DNA of 64,000 nucleotides, from assembly GCF_900116235.1 (NCBI RefSeq), contig NZ_FPAA01000007.1, positions 62,001-126,000 on the forward strand. The letters are read 5' to 3'. The DNA comes from Marininema halotolerans. GTDB lineage: Bacteria > Bacillota > Bacilli > Thermoactinomycetales > DSM-45169. The notes beneath the pieces are model-generated. The model did not search any database. It saw only the letters and a program-made list of their open reading frames with translations, and had not been told where the DNA came from. Made by a program: the position numbers and the translations under genes. How positions within the stretch are numbered: position 1 is the stretch's first letter; each line of letters begins with the position of its first letter. Shown piece after piece: positions 1 through 7,814 of this stretch.

Positions 1-231
1 ATGAAATATACTGGGATGCTAGGCGAAGGGGAGACACTTGTCATTGATGCTTCATCCAAAACGGCTTATGTAATCAGGGTGGATCAGACCAAGATCAGTG
101 CCTTAAATGGGATCGACCCGCTAACTTTCCCCGTTACCGATCCATTACAGGAGAATTCTTTAACGGTTACACCCTTTGGTGCTGCGACGTTTACCCAGAT
201 GAAAATCGAATGCGGTAGTTGTTGGTACTAA
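1..231 (+). CDS. Phage distal tail (Dit-like) protein, C-terminal part
   Basis: This is the last 76 residues of what looks like a siphovirus distal tail protein, the hub that joins the tail tube to the tip. The segment around 'LVIDASSKTAYV' followed by 'GIDPLTFPV' and a run of beta strands fits the C-terminal beta-sandwich of that family. The window begins exactly on an ATG, which is probably internal because the family is usually 200-300 residues long. The call also rests on its position just before tail endopeptidase and tail hydrolase genes. It ends close to a terminator-like hairpin. Identity is moderate; that it is a phage tail component is more certain than the exact family. Confidence 0.6.
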   Translation: MKYTGMLGEGETLVIDASSKTAYVIRVDQTKISALNGIDPLTFPVTDPLQENSLTVTPFGAATFTQMKIECGSCWY

Positions 232-248
232 TCAAGACGAGATCCAGA

Positions 249-291
249 GAAAGAGGGAAGGGGAGAAGGCTCCCTGGCTCTTTCTTTTTTT
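249..291 (+). terminator. Terminator-like hairpin after the Dit-like gene
   Basis: GAAAGAG pairs with CTCTTTC around an inner AGGGGAG/CTCCCT stem, followed by seven T. It lies between tail genes, so it may only attenuate read-through. Confidence 0.7.
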
Positions 292-319
292 CATATTTTG
301 AAGGCAGGAGGAGAATGAC

Positions 320-1351
320 GTGGCAAAAACACCCTTTGGCAAATTAGGCAGTGAAGAGATTCTGTCCGTTCATTTAAATGGGATTCAAGCCTCAATCAAT
401 CACTTAGAGGATGTTCTTTCGATGCGGACAGCGTCAAAAACCAATCGTCCCCTAACAGCCTATGTCGATATGGCAGAAAAAGCGGCTCGTTATCGGATCT
501 ATGAAGGGGCCGAAAGTAATTGGCTCTATACCCCAGAGCCGGTGATCAAACGAAACAGTGTGGTAGTTCCGCCTGCTGAATATAACTTGCAGGCAGAGTA
601 TGGTGCGGTCATATTTCATGTGCAACAAAATGAGGCGGATGTGATCACCGCGGATTATACCCACATCACCAATCAATCAGCGACGATGGAGAGTGTGGAA
701 GAAAGAATCAGCGCCCTTGAACAGGGTGGCGGGGGTGGCAATGGCGGGACGGGGGGGTTGTTGGATGATTTAGTGAAGCATTATCCAGGAACGTATCGCT
801 CCCATGGGATTTCGACTCAGAATGCCGCATCCGGAGTTGCTGTCCCTGCTAGCACCATTGATATCTTTCCCTTTAAAGTGTATGAAACGGTGATCTGCGA
901 TAAGATGGGGGCCCAAGTTTCAACAGCGGGTGCGGGAGCGTTGAGCACCTTTGCGGTATATCAAGATAAAAATGGCTATCCAGGTACACTGATCGCCCAA
1001 ACCGGAGCGGTGGATTGTTCCAGCACGGGATGGAAAGAGGCGGCTTTTTCCACAGGGAATCTTACGTTAAATGCAGGGAGTTACTGGATTGGTCGCTTTA
1101 CCAATAATGGGATTGCCTTTAGTGGACTGGACCCTTCCTGTAACTATCCCGTTCCCTCCGCTCCTCCCTTGGGCTCCAGTACAATCAATAACGCGGTTGG
1201 AATCGGAGGGGGTGTGGGGGGCGTTCGCTATGCTACCTCCTTTGGCTCGGGGATTTTTCCAAGTACCTTTCCAGCCGCTGGTACAGGTTCTGCTCCCCAA
1301 TACTTCGAGCGCAACGCCTATGGTTCTCCGTGGATTCGGCGCAAACCCTAA
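320..1351 (+). CDS. Phage tail-tip accessory or receptor-binding-like protein
   Basis: A 343-residue protein of unknown exact function in the tail module. The N-terminal ~125 residues hold a short amphipathic helix and a beta-rich part. A coiled-coil-like stretch ('MESVEERISALEQ') follows, then a glycine-rich linker near residue 135. The C-terminal ~200 residues look like a beta-sandwich ('GYPGTLIAQTG', 'AGSYWIGRF'), as in modules that bind sugars or receptors. The start is GTG, with AGGAGGAG about six bases upstream. Helix, Gly linker and beta domain in sequence are typical of trimeric tail fibres or upper baseplate proteins. That role is inferred from architecture and from its place between the distal tail protein and the tail endopeptidase. 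Confidence 0.55.
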   Translation: MAKTPFGKLGSEEILSVHLNGIQASINHLEDVLSMRTASKTNRPLTAYVDMAEKAARYRIYEGAESNWLYTPEPVIKRNSVVVPPAEYNLQAEYGAVIFHVQQNEADVITADYTHITNQSATMESVEERISALEQGGGGGNGGTGGLLDDLVKHYPGTYRSHGISTQNAASGVAVPASTIDIFPFKVYETVICDKMGAQVSTAGAGALSTFAVYQDKNGYPGTLIAQTGAVDCSSTGWKEAAFSTGNLTLNAGSYWIGRFTNNGIAFSGLDPSCNYPVPSAPPLGSSTINNAVGIGGGVGGVRYATSFGSGIFPSTFPAAGTGSAPQYFERNAYGSPWIRRKP

Positions 1352-1480
1352 GGGGGCTATCTGCATTACCTGGGGTACCCCTTCGAAAGATGGGTTTCCA
1401 TCCACAGGACCATCAAGTAAAACCCAAAATGAAGGGATAAGTAAAGTGTTCGGTCAGTTCAATAAGGTGGTGATGGAGGA

Positions 1481-2950
1481 TTGTTATATAACCGGCTAGG
1501 TAGTGCTTATTATAATCGCTCATTCATTTTATATAATCAGTTTGTAATCCCTGAGGAAGCGCCTTATCACAAGCTTTCTGAAGCGCCGATTGTCGTATTA
1601 GATCAGGAGCGTCAGCCTGTAGCTGTGCTCGATCATGTGACGGAGCTGGTCATTACAGAAGAGATCAATGGGGAAGAAACGCTCGATCTTACGCTCCCCT
1701 TTGATGATCCGAAACGCCTCTTCCTCGAGAATGAAAATATGATTCAACTTAATCATCATCTCTATGTCATTCGTCGAGTGCATCATACACGGAGTAGCGC
1801 AGGGGAAAGAGAGACGCAAGTATATGCAGAAGCCCTCTGGTACGACCTCCAGTATACCGACCCCATGCAAAAATCCGAGTGGGCGGATCAAACCCCCTAT
1901 CAAGTGCTTCAGGATATTTTAGCAGGTACTGATTGGCGTGTAGGGGTTTGTGAAGTGAATGCGTTACGTAGCATGTCCGTGGATGTCGGACTCACCAACC
2001 GGTTGACGGCCCTGCGTGAAGTGGCTGATTTATGGGGCGGCTCCATCCGCTTCCATGGCCCCACCTTAACCGTTAATCATGTGAAGGAGGGCGGCTTCCG
2101 TGACCCTGGCATCGCCATTATTTATCGGAAGAACATGGATGAGATTGAGGCGGATTATGATACAACCGACTTAGTTACACGATTGTATCCCTATGGGAAA
2201 GGCAATGTCACGATTAAGGATGCCAATAATGGTAAGGAGTACCTGGATAACTTCCAATATACCCACCAGGTTCGAACGCGTTCCTTTAAGGACGAGCGAT
2301 TTACCAATCCCTATCATTTGCTCGAGAAGACGGAGGCGATTTTAGAGAAGTTAAGTGTTCCGAGGCTCTCTTACCGTGTGCGTGCTGCAGATTTATCCAT
2401 GCTCGCGGGGATGGAGCATGAGTCTTTTCGCATTGGGGATATGATTCGCATCTATGATGAAGAGTTAGGCATTGATGCGAAAACCCATATTGCACGTTGG
2501 CAGTACAATGTGCTTGAGCCTTGGAATACGGAGTTGGAGTTAGAATCGAAGGCCCCTACCTTAAGTGACTTATTACAAGGGGGTTCCTCCGCTGGCTTCC
2601 TGCAATCGGAGGACTCAGTAGAACGAACCGAGATGTTGGAGTTAATGGTATTTAATTATCTATTAAACTCCCGGGCAGATGATGGATTTGCCTATTGGGT
2701 GAATAATGGGTGGGAGATTGATTCCACTCAGGGTTATTCAGGAAAGGCTTCCTTCCGATGTGAGGGTCAACTGGGTGTAGAGAAGACGTTAACTCAAACC
2801 ATCGAGCCCTCGCATCGTGATCACTATACTGTGAGTATGCAAATTGCGACGGATGATTTTAAAAAGGGTCCTTCCGGGAAATTAGGGATCGAAGTGGTGA
2901 TCCATTACGATGAGGGCGATCCAGAGACGCAATTTTTACCTTTAGCCTAG
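1481..2950 (+). CDS. Prophage tail endopeptidase / tail-associated lysin (Tal-like)
   Basis: A 489-residue protein resembling the prophage_tail/endopeptidase tail family, which forms the tail tip that contacts and opens the wall. Recognisable features are 'VTELVITEEINGEETLDLTLPFDD' near the N-terminus, the 'LYVIRRVHHTRSSAGERETQVYAEALWYDL' stretch, a central 'NRLTALREVADLWGGSIRF' hub segment, and 'LVTRLYPYGKGNV'. The C-terminal ~130 residues resemble a carbohydrate-binding beta-sandwich that seems to stop early. The TTG start is supported by AAGGTGG eight bases upstream. Possible continuation of the final beta domain lies in another frame in the next small gene (see findings). The family assignment is fairly secure; peptidase activity is not shown. 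Confidence 0.75.
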   Translation: MLYNRLGSAYYNRSFILYNQFVIPEEAPYHKLSEAPIVVLDQERQPVAVLDHVTELVITEEINGEETLDLTLPFDDPKRLFLENENMIQLNHHLYVIRRVHHTRSSAGERETQVYAEALWYDLQYTDPMQKSEWADQTPYQVLQDILAGTDWRVGVCEVNALRSMSVDVGLTNRLTALREVADLWGGSIRFHGPTLTVNHVKEGGFRDPGIAIIYRKNMDEIEADYDTTDLVTRLYPYGKGNVTIKDANNGKEYLDNFQYTHQVRTRSFKDERFTNPYHLLEKTEAILEKLSVPRLSYRVRAADLSMLAGMEHESFRIGDMIRIYDEELGIDAKTHIARWQYNVLEPWNTELELESKAPTLSDLLQGGSSAGFLQSEDSVERTEMLELMVFNYLLNSRADDGFAYWVNNGWEIDSTQGYSGKASFRCEGQLGVEKTLTQTIEPSHRDHYTVSMQIATDDFKKGPSGKLGIEVVIHYDEGDPETQFLPLA

Positions 2951-2996
2951 TTGTGCAGATTCGTATTAACAAAACCAATCTTGAGGTGATTTTAGC

Positions 2997-3191
2997 GTGA
3001 CTTTCTTTCAAACCGTACAAAAGTCCGTTGCTCCAGATCGCAGTCGTGATGTGCAGAAAATTGTACTGAAGGTCATTGCCTCGGACGTCATCGGAAGCGT
3101 TCATATGACCGATCTCATGTTTCAAGGGGGTTCGATTGCGACGGTATGGACAGGACATGCTTCCGAAATTCAATGGTCCTTTGATGGGTGA
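2997..3191 (+). CDS. Small tail-module protein or separated beta-domain fragment
   Basis: A 64-residue product starting at GTG behind GAGGTGA. It ends in the pattern 'GSVHMTDLMFQGG', which recurs as 'GSVHVTDLMLQIGG' in the next gene, so the two are related modules. In other tail proteins this kind of sequence is the final strand set of a carbohydrate-binding-like sandwich. Its stop overlaps the next GTG start (GTGA), which argues for translational coupling. It may be a genuine small gene, or the detached end of the preceding endopeptidase gene. Confidence 0.5.
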   Translation: MTFFQTVQKSVAPDRSRDVQKIVLKVIASDVIGSVHMTDLMFQGGSIATVWTGHASEIQWSFDG

Positions 3192-3841
3192 TCCATATGG
3201 ATAAAAAAGATCGTTGGACACGATATTTTATTACTTTTTCCGTGGATGCCAAACGGAAGGTACAGGCAATGGATTATCGTTATCTGGTAAGTGATTGTGA
3301 AGGCAGCGTGCACGTGACCGATTTAATGTTGCAGATCGGTGGAGCGCCTGCGGGGTATATCCCTGCGAACCAAGAGCTACTTAAACGAGATCGAGACCAA
3401 GAAGACCATCCGATCACACGCAGGCATTTCAATGGGGTGATTCGAGGGGAAAAGACCATCGCGGTGCCGAACCGTGAAAAAGTGGACCAAGAGAAGGATT
3501 TGTCAAAGCGGGTGACGGGTGGCATCGATTTTTATTTGACTCCCACCCAAGCGACTTCCAGCGATGGCGTCCACTTTGCTCATCAATATGGACAGCGGGT
3601 GATGGCGATTCATCCTGCACTGGTAGCCAACAGCGAACTCGAATGTAGTGCAAGCAAGCGTCAGGTAACCATTGATGGCGCTTTTACATCGCAATATTCG
3701 GGGAAATTTCATACGTGTCCGGCTGGATTTGGCATCTACCATCTTACCTTACTTAACAATCAGGGAAAGCAGCATGGATCAGGGAAGCTTCGGTGTGAAG
3801 TGGATATGTGGCTAAAGGGGATGGGTGGTGAACGCATGTGA
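3188..3841 (+). CDS. Phage tail-module protein, unknown function
   Basis: A 217-residue protein coupled on both sides by GTGA stop/start overlaps. Its first ~60 residues ('RYFITFSVDAKRK', 'GSVHVTDLMLQIGG') repeat the module of the preceding small gene. The middle is charged and proline-poor ('ELLKRDRDQEDHPITRRHFNGVIRGEKTIAVPNRE'). The C-terminal ~90 residues look like an immunoglobulin-like beta domain ('YSGKFHTCPAGFGIYHLTLLNNQG'). I do not recognise a family. The coupling to the GH18 tail gene suggests the products assemble in fixed ratio at the tail tip. Confidence 0.55.
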   Translation: MIHMDKKDRWTRYFITFSVDAKRKVQAMDYRYLVSDCEGSVHVTDLMLQIGGAPAGYIPANQELLKRDRDQEDHPITRRHFNGVIRGEKTIAVPNREKVDQEKDLSKRVTGGIDFYLTPTQATSSDGVHFAHQYGQRVMAIHPALVANSELECSASKRQVTIDGAFTSQYSGKFHTCPAGFGIYHLTLLNNQGKQHGSGKLRCEVDMWLKGMGGERM

Positions 3842-6339
3842 GTGCATTAGAAACACAGCATCGTGAGTTTTTGTCATGGATTCAAACCGTGGATCATTTG
3901 GGAACCGTGGAACGCTATGGAAATAAGTTTACAGGGGTGTGTTTGTTTTGGTTGAATATCCAAGCCGATGGATCGTTAACAGAGGCGATTAATGATTGGG
4001 ATGCAGCCATGGAAAAAGCCCGACAAGTCCGTGAGAAATGGCCGCATATTCGGTGGTTGTTGACGATAAAAAACGATGGACTTCCCTCCCGCATTACCCC
4101 CATTGTAAAAAACGAACAAGGGGAGCAAGATCGGCTGATGCAAGCCATTCACCGCGTCCTGGATCAGCATCCCTGGATTGATGGTATCGATGCGGATCTG
4201 GAACGACTCCCCAATGATCAGGTTTCTGGAATTTATCAACTGTATGAACGGTTGTATCAGGAAGTAAAGGGTCGTTCTTCGGGTCATTTCGTACATGTTG
4301 ATTTGCCTCCGATGTACGGTCCCTACGATACGATCGGCCCGGAAAAATGGTGTTCCTATGAGCGACTGAAAGATTTCTGTGATACTGCGCAGATCATGAC
4401 CTATGGCTTTGCTTGGTCAGGATCGGCACCCGGTTCGACTTCTCCGATTGAATGGCAGAAACGGGTGATGCGATATGCTGTTCAAGCCTTCGCTCCCGAG
4501 CAAGTATTGATGGGGATCCCTGCTTATGGGCATCGCTGGGAAATTAGCCGCTACCCAAAGAGTGTCGATAAACTTTATCGCGGATATAGTGGTGGGTTTC
4601 CCGATTTTTTACGATGGATGGTAGGGGATCTTTCTCATACGGATGTGTATCGTGGAGGGGCGGAGACCCAAGCCTATATCCCCTTCTTTTCTTTTTATGA
4701 GGAAGAGGACGCGGTGCATCGATTATTTTTACATGTATACGACTATGTCGATGCAGGGGATGAGGACGATACGAATTTGCATCGAGATGCCTTTGGTGAC
4801 AAAGCCTATTTGACAGCATACGGCAAGTCGCAGCAGGTGGAATTTGAACAAACGGTTTCTGAGCAAAAGATCTCGGATGCAGATCTGATCCAAGGGGCGA
4901 TGGTGAAGGAAAATACCTACATCGCTCCGAGAAAACCAACCACAGGGGAGAAAGAGGGCTATGCCAAATGGACCTTTTCGGTGCCGAAGAAAGGAACCTA
5001 TGATATCGTTTCCCAGGTGCAATTTCCGTGGTTTGATCAACAGAAACTCACGATTAAAATCGATGGCACTTCTTATACCGTGGGGGATGTGCCTCAGCAT
5101 TATCCCTACCACCGTTTGATCCATTGGTTTAAACTTGCGAGGCTATCGTTAACCGCAGGCAATCATGTATTGGAAGTATTCGGTTCAGGGAGTCAAGTTG
5201 GAACCGTATTTTATGGCTTTCGTGTCTGTGCACGCTTTCAAGAGGCTCATGAAGCGGGGGATGCAACCTTTACGCTCCGACCTAGAAAATTTGTGGATCG
5301 GGATCAAAAAGAGGCCTGGCCCTATGAAAATCAATTGAAAGCGACCGTTGAGGCGATTCGGCGCCCGCCGGATGCTGCCATCATCTATTATGATGATTTT
5401 CGGGATTGGAAGAACAAACTCCCTGGGGAGAAATATGACATTCAGTCAGGTAGTTGGAAAGTGATGAACGATCAGGGCGATTCTTCCCCGCGTCCGTATT
5501 CCTGGGTATCTGGAACAGGAAAGGTGACCCTGTCCTATTCCCAATTCAAAGATGTGATCGCAACCGGCAATATACGGGTGGAAAAGAACGGGAAAGCGGG
5601 CCTGATGTTTTCGAATCTCTGGTTTTGCCTCAATATGAATTACGCAGGTGGGCGCTATGAATTGTATCAAGGGAATCAATTACTCGCTTATCAATGGCCC
5701 AATGGGTCCCTTGAATTAAATCAATATTATCGGATGGCACTTAAGGTACGAGGAAAAGAGGTGATTGGTTCCCTCAACAATCGAGTGGTGATTCGTCATA
5801 CACTCAGTTCCGAGGTAGGGAAAGGGGCATGGGGGATTCAAGGGGATGTTCCCATGTCCTGTGATTTGTTGGTGGGAGCCGATGCTTGTTGGTACGCGCC
5901 ACAAGAAGCGATTGATTTGGTCCTTCCGGATCAATCGGTTCAAACCTTAGGACGCATCCCGCGGAAAGGGGTAACCTGGGATGAGCAGTGGGGTCTCTTT
6001 TATCTTGCAAGCGGTGACGAGTATGACACACGCGTGGATCCAGTGGATGGGATGGAGAAGGATATCTCAATGGATTGGGACTATCTCCATAGCACCGCCA
6101 TTACCCTAACCGAGGGCGATTATCCTGTCACCATTCGTATGAGAGATCAAGGGGTGTCCTTATCTAGTCTATATTTAGGGGATGCGGATGGATTTAGCGT
6201 GGCGGTGTTCCCCTTTGCTGAGACACAGTTGAAGCAGGCGGATATAGCCGCTTATGAATGGAAGGTGCGCGGAGTTGGTTTATGGGCGGTGGGTCAAGAG
6301 GATCCGCAATTGTGGCAGATGCTGGTCGATCACGTGTGA
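3838..6339 (+). CDS. Tail-associated GH18 glycoside hydrolase with C-terminal beta domains
   Basis: An 833-residue protein. Residues ~1-300 form a GH18 (chitinase-like) barrel: the catalytic signature appears as 'DGIDADLE' near residue 114, matching DxxDxDxE with the proton-donor Glu at the end. 'MTYGFAWSGSAPG' and 'VLMGIPAYGHRW' are the later barrel strands typical of spore and phage GH18 enzymes acting on peptidoglycan or chitin-like polymers. The region around 340-480 looks like a golvesin/CBM-type beta domain. Residues ~510-700 resemble a concanavalin-like (LamG) domain ('GSLNNRVVIRHT', 'GKGAWGIQGDVPMSCDLLVGA'). No signal peptide is seen, as expected for a structural tail enzyme. The GTG start overlaps the previous stop. 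It probably degrades a surface glycan during adsorption. Confidence 0.75.
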   Translation: MSALETQHREFLSWIQTVDHLGTVERYGNKFTGVCLFWLNIQADGSLTEAINDWDAAMEKARQVREKWPHIRWLLTIKNDGLPSRITPIVKNEQGEQDRLMQAIHRVLDQHPWIDGIDADLERLPNDQVSGIYQLYERLYQEVKGRSSGHFVHVDLPPMYGPYDTIGPEKWCSYERLKDFCDTAQIMTYGFAWSGSAPGSTSPIEWQKRVMRYAVQAFAPEQVLMGIPAYGHRWEISRYPKSVDKLYRGYSGGFPDFLRWMVGDLSHTDVYRGGAETQAYIPFFSFYEEEDAVHRLFLHVYDYVDAGDEDDTNLHRDAFGDKAYLTAYGKSQQVEFEQTVSEQKISDADLIQGAMVKENTYIAPRKPTTGEKEGYAKWTFSVPKKGTYDIVSQVQFPWFDQQKLTIKIDGTSYTVGDVPQHYPYHRLIHWFKLARLSLTAGNHVLEVFGSGSQVGTVFYGFRVCARFQEAHEAGDATFTLRPRKFVDRDQKEAWPYENQLKATVEAIRRPPDAAIIYYDDFRDWKNKLPGEKYDIQSGSWKVMNDQGDSSPRPYSWVSGTGKVTLSYSQFKDVIATGNIRVEKNGKAGLMFSNLWFCLNMNYAGGRYELYQGNQLLAYQWPNGSLELNQYYRMALKVRGKEVIGSLNNRVVIRHTLSSEVGKGAWGIQGDVPMSCDLLVGADACWYAPQEAIDLVLPDQSVQTLGRIPRKGVTWDEQWGLFYLASGDEYDTRVDPVDGMEKDISMDWDYLHSTAITLTEGDYPVTIRMRDQGVSLSSLYLGDADGFSVAVFPFAETQLKQADIAAYEWKVRGVGLWAVGQEDPQLWQMLVDHV

Positions 6340-6359
6340 CAGGTCGTAAGGATGAAGCG

Positions 6360-6383
6360 GGCGGTTATACCGCCTATTTTTTA
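6360..6383 (+). terminator. Terminator-like hairpin before the lysis genes
   Basis: GGCGG-TTATA-CCGCC followed by a T-rich run separates the tail genes from the holin gene. Confidence 0.65.
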
Positions 6384-6413
6384 TTGCTTTCTTTTGGGTA
6401 AGGGGGGGTGTGG

Positions 6414-6809
6414 GTGATTCTACAAGGGTTGTTGGCGACAAGTTTGGCACTCGTTACGTCCCTGTTTAATGGTTGGTCAGCAGGGTTACAAACCTTGTTA
6501 ATCGTCGTGATCATCGATTATGGAACAGGGTTTGTTGCATCCGGGGTAGAGGGGAAACTATCCAGCCGGGTTGGGTGGGTGGGGATTTCGCGTAAGGTGG
6601 GGATGTTTGCTGTTGTTTCTGTCTCCCATTTAATGGATCAAATGATGGGGGAGGGCCACCTGTTACGAGATAGCACCATTATTTTTTATATAGCTAATGA
6701 AATATTGTCGGTTCTTGAGAATTGCGGGCGATTGGGGATCCCGATCCCGACGCAGATTCGCCAGGCGATTCAGGTATTAAAGGGAAGGGCAGAGGAGGAA
6801 AAAAAGTGA
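6414..6809 (+). CDS. Phage holin
   Basis: A membrane protein of about 131 residues that matches the phage_holin_4 / toxin-secretion holin family. Seen are an N-terminal hydrophobic segment, the conserved 'IDYGTGFVASGVEGKLSSRVGWVGISRKVGMFAVVSVSHLMD' region, and a third segment ending in 'ENCGRLGIPIP'. Holins open the membrane at the end of infection and let the lysin through. GTG at 6414 is chosen because AAGGGGGG ends seven bases upstream; the GTG at 6408 would overlap that site. Its stop overlaps the amidase start (GTGA), the usual holin-lysin cassette. Confidence 0.85.
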   Translation: MILQGLLATSLALVTSLFNGWSAGLQTLLIVVIIDYGTGFVASGVEGKLSSRVGWVGISRKVGMFAVVSVSHLMDQMMGEGHLLRDSTIIFYIANEILSVLENCGRLGIPIPTQIRQAIQVLKGRAEEEKK

Positions 6810-7630
6810 GCTGGAAGTATGGGCAATTGATGACCGCTAGTCAGTTTGTGTCCTATGTACGAAAACAGAGTTCGAGTCGGTTGACTTCTACCCATGTACA
6901 TGGCACATGGGCCCCAAGAAAGTCGGACTTTAATGGAAAGAACCATCGTCGCTTACAAGATGGAATGCGTCGGTACCATATGCATACACGTGGGTGGTCC
7001 GATATTGCTCAACACGCAACCATCTTTCCAGATGGGAAGGTGATGACGGGACGCAATATTAATCGAGCTCCTGCCAGTGCCTATCATCATAATGATCTGG
7101 ATCGCGATGGTGTCCACCCCTTTATGATCGAGATGATCGGAAATTTTGATATCGGTCATGAGCGTCTAGAGGGACCGCAATTGCAAGCCGCCATCGAGCT
7201 AGTACAACACATCACCCATGGTCATTTTTATTTTCATAGAGAAATGCAATCAGGTAAGACCTGCCCTGGATCGGGTATTTCCCGAAGCTGGTTTGAATCG
7301 AAGGTGAGGGGAGTTAGGAAAAAAGCGTCCTCTCCCTTTGATGATTACCGACCCGATCAACTAAAGGGGGCTCCCAACGGAGCGGAATTTAGTCGGACGT
7401 TATCGTATATACACGGAAGACAAATGATCGGTGATGACATCCTCGCTGTACAGAAGCGACTGGGAGTAAAGCCGATAAAGAACCGCATGGGAAAAGAATA
7501 CGGGATCTATGGACCCATCACAGAAAAGGCTGTGTATGCCTTTCAAAAGAAACAGGGAGCAAAGCACCCCAGTGGGAAAGTTGGGGATTGGACATGGGCA
7601 AAATTATTTGGTTTAAACCAAGCACATTAG
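6806..7630 (+). CDS. Phage lysin: N-acetylmuramoyl-L-alanine amidase with peptidoglycan-binding domain
   Basis: A 274-residue endolysin. The N-terminal amidase_2 (T7 lysozyme/PGRP-like) domain carries 'STHVHGTWAPRKSDF' with the first His ligand, 'YHMHTRGWSDIAQHATIFPDG', and the later 'CPG' motif with the Cys ligand ('KTCPGSG'). The last ~70 residues are a PG_binding_1-like module ('DDILAVQKRLGVK', 'YGIYGPITEKAVYAFQKKQG'). It cleaves the amide bond between muramic acid and the stem peptide. No signal peptide is seen, consistent with holin-dependent release. GTG at 6806 overlaps the holin stop and is preferred to upstream in-frame starts that would lie inside the holin gene. Confidence 0.9.
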   Translation: MSWKYGQLMTASQFVSYVRKQSSSRLTSTHVHGTWAPRKSDFNGKNHRRLQDGMRRYHMHTRGWSDIAQHATIFPDGKVMTGRNINRAPASAYHHNDLDRDGVHPFMIEMIGNFDIGHERLEGPQLQAAIELVQHITHGHFYFHREMQSGKTCPGSGISRSWFESKVRGVRKKASSPFDDYRPDQLKGAPNGAEFSRTLSYIHGRQMIGDDILAVQKRLGVKPIKNRMGKEYGIYGPITEKAVYAFQKKQGAKHPSGKVGDWTWAKLFGLNQAH

Positions 7631-7636
7631 TTCGTT

Positions 7637-7692
7637 AAAAAAGCCTGCTACCGGTGAACCAATTTTGGTTCCAGGGGTAGCAGGCTTTTTTT
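7637..7692 (+). terminator. Strong intrinsic terminator after the lysis cassette
   Basis: AAGCCTGCTACC pairs with GGGTAGCAGGCTT, followed by seven T. The loop contains a second small hairpin. It closes the phage block. Confidence 0.9.
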
Positions 7693-7814
7693 GATCAAGT
7701 GCAAAAGGTTTGATTGCCATTTGCACAAGAATCTACATAAAGTGACTCCATTATGAAAAAATGGAAATTGCGCGCCAAGTGAAGCCGATATACGAAGTTA
7801 CTCAGGGTGAGTGA

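Noticed and set aside
1071-1499. A 142-codon plus-strand frame overlapping the end of the first tail protein gene
   Set aside because: It lies mostly inside the real gene in another frame and has no ribosome site; treated as a shadow.
7693-7814. Prophage attachment site after the lysis genes
   Set aside because: No tRNA end, integrase or direct repeat is visible; the other prophage end is outside the window.
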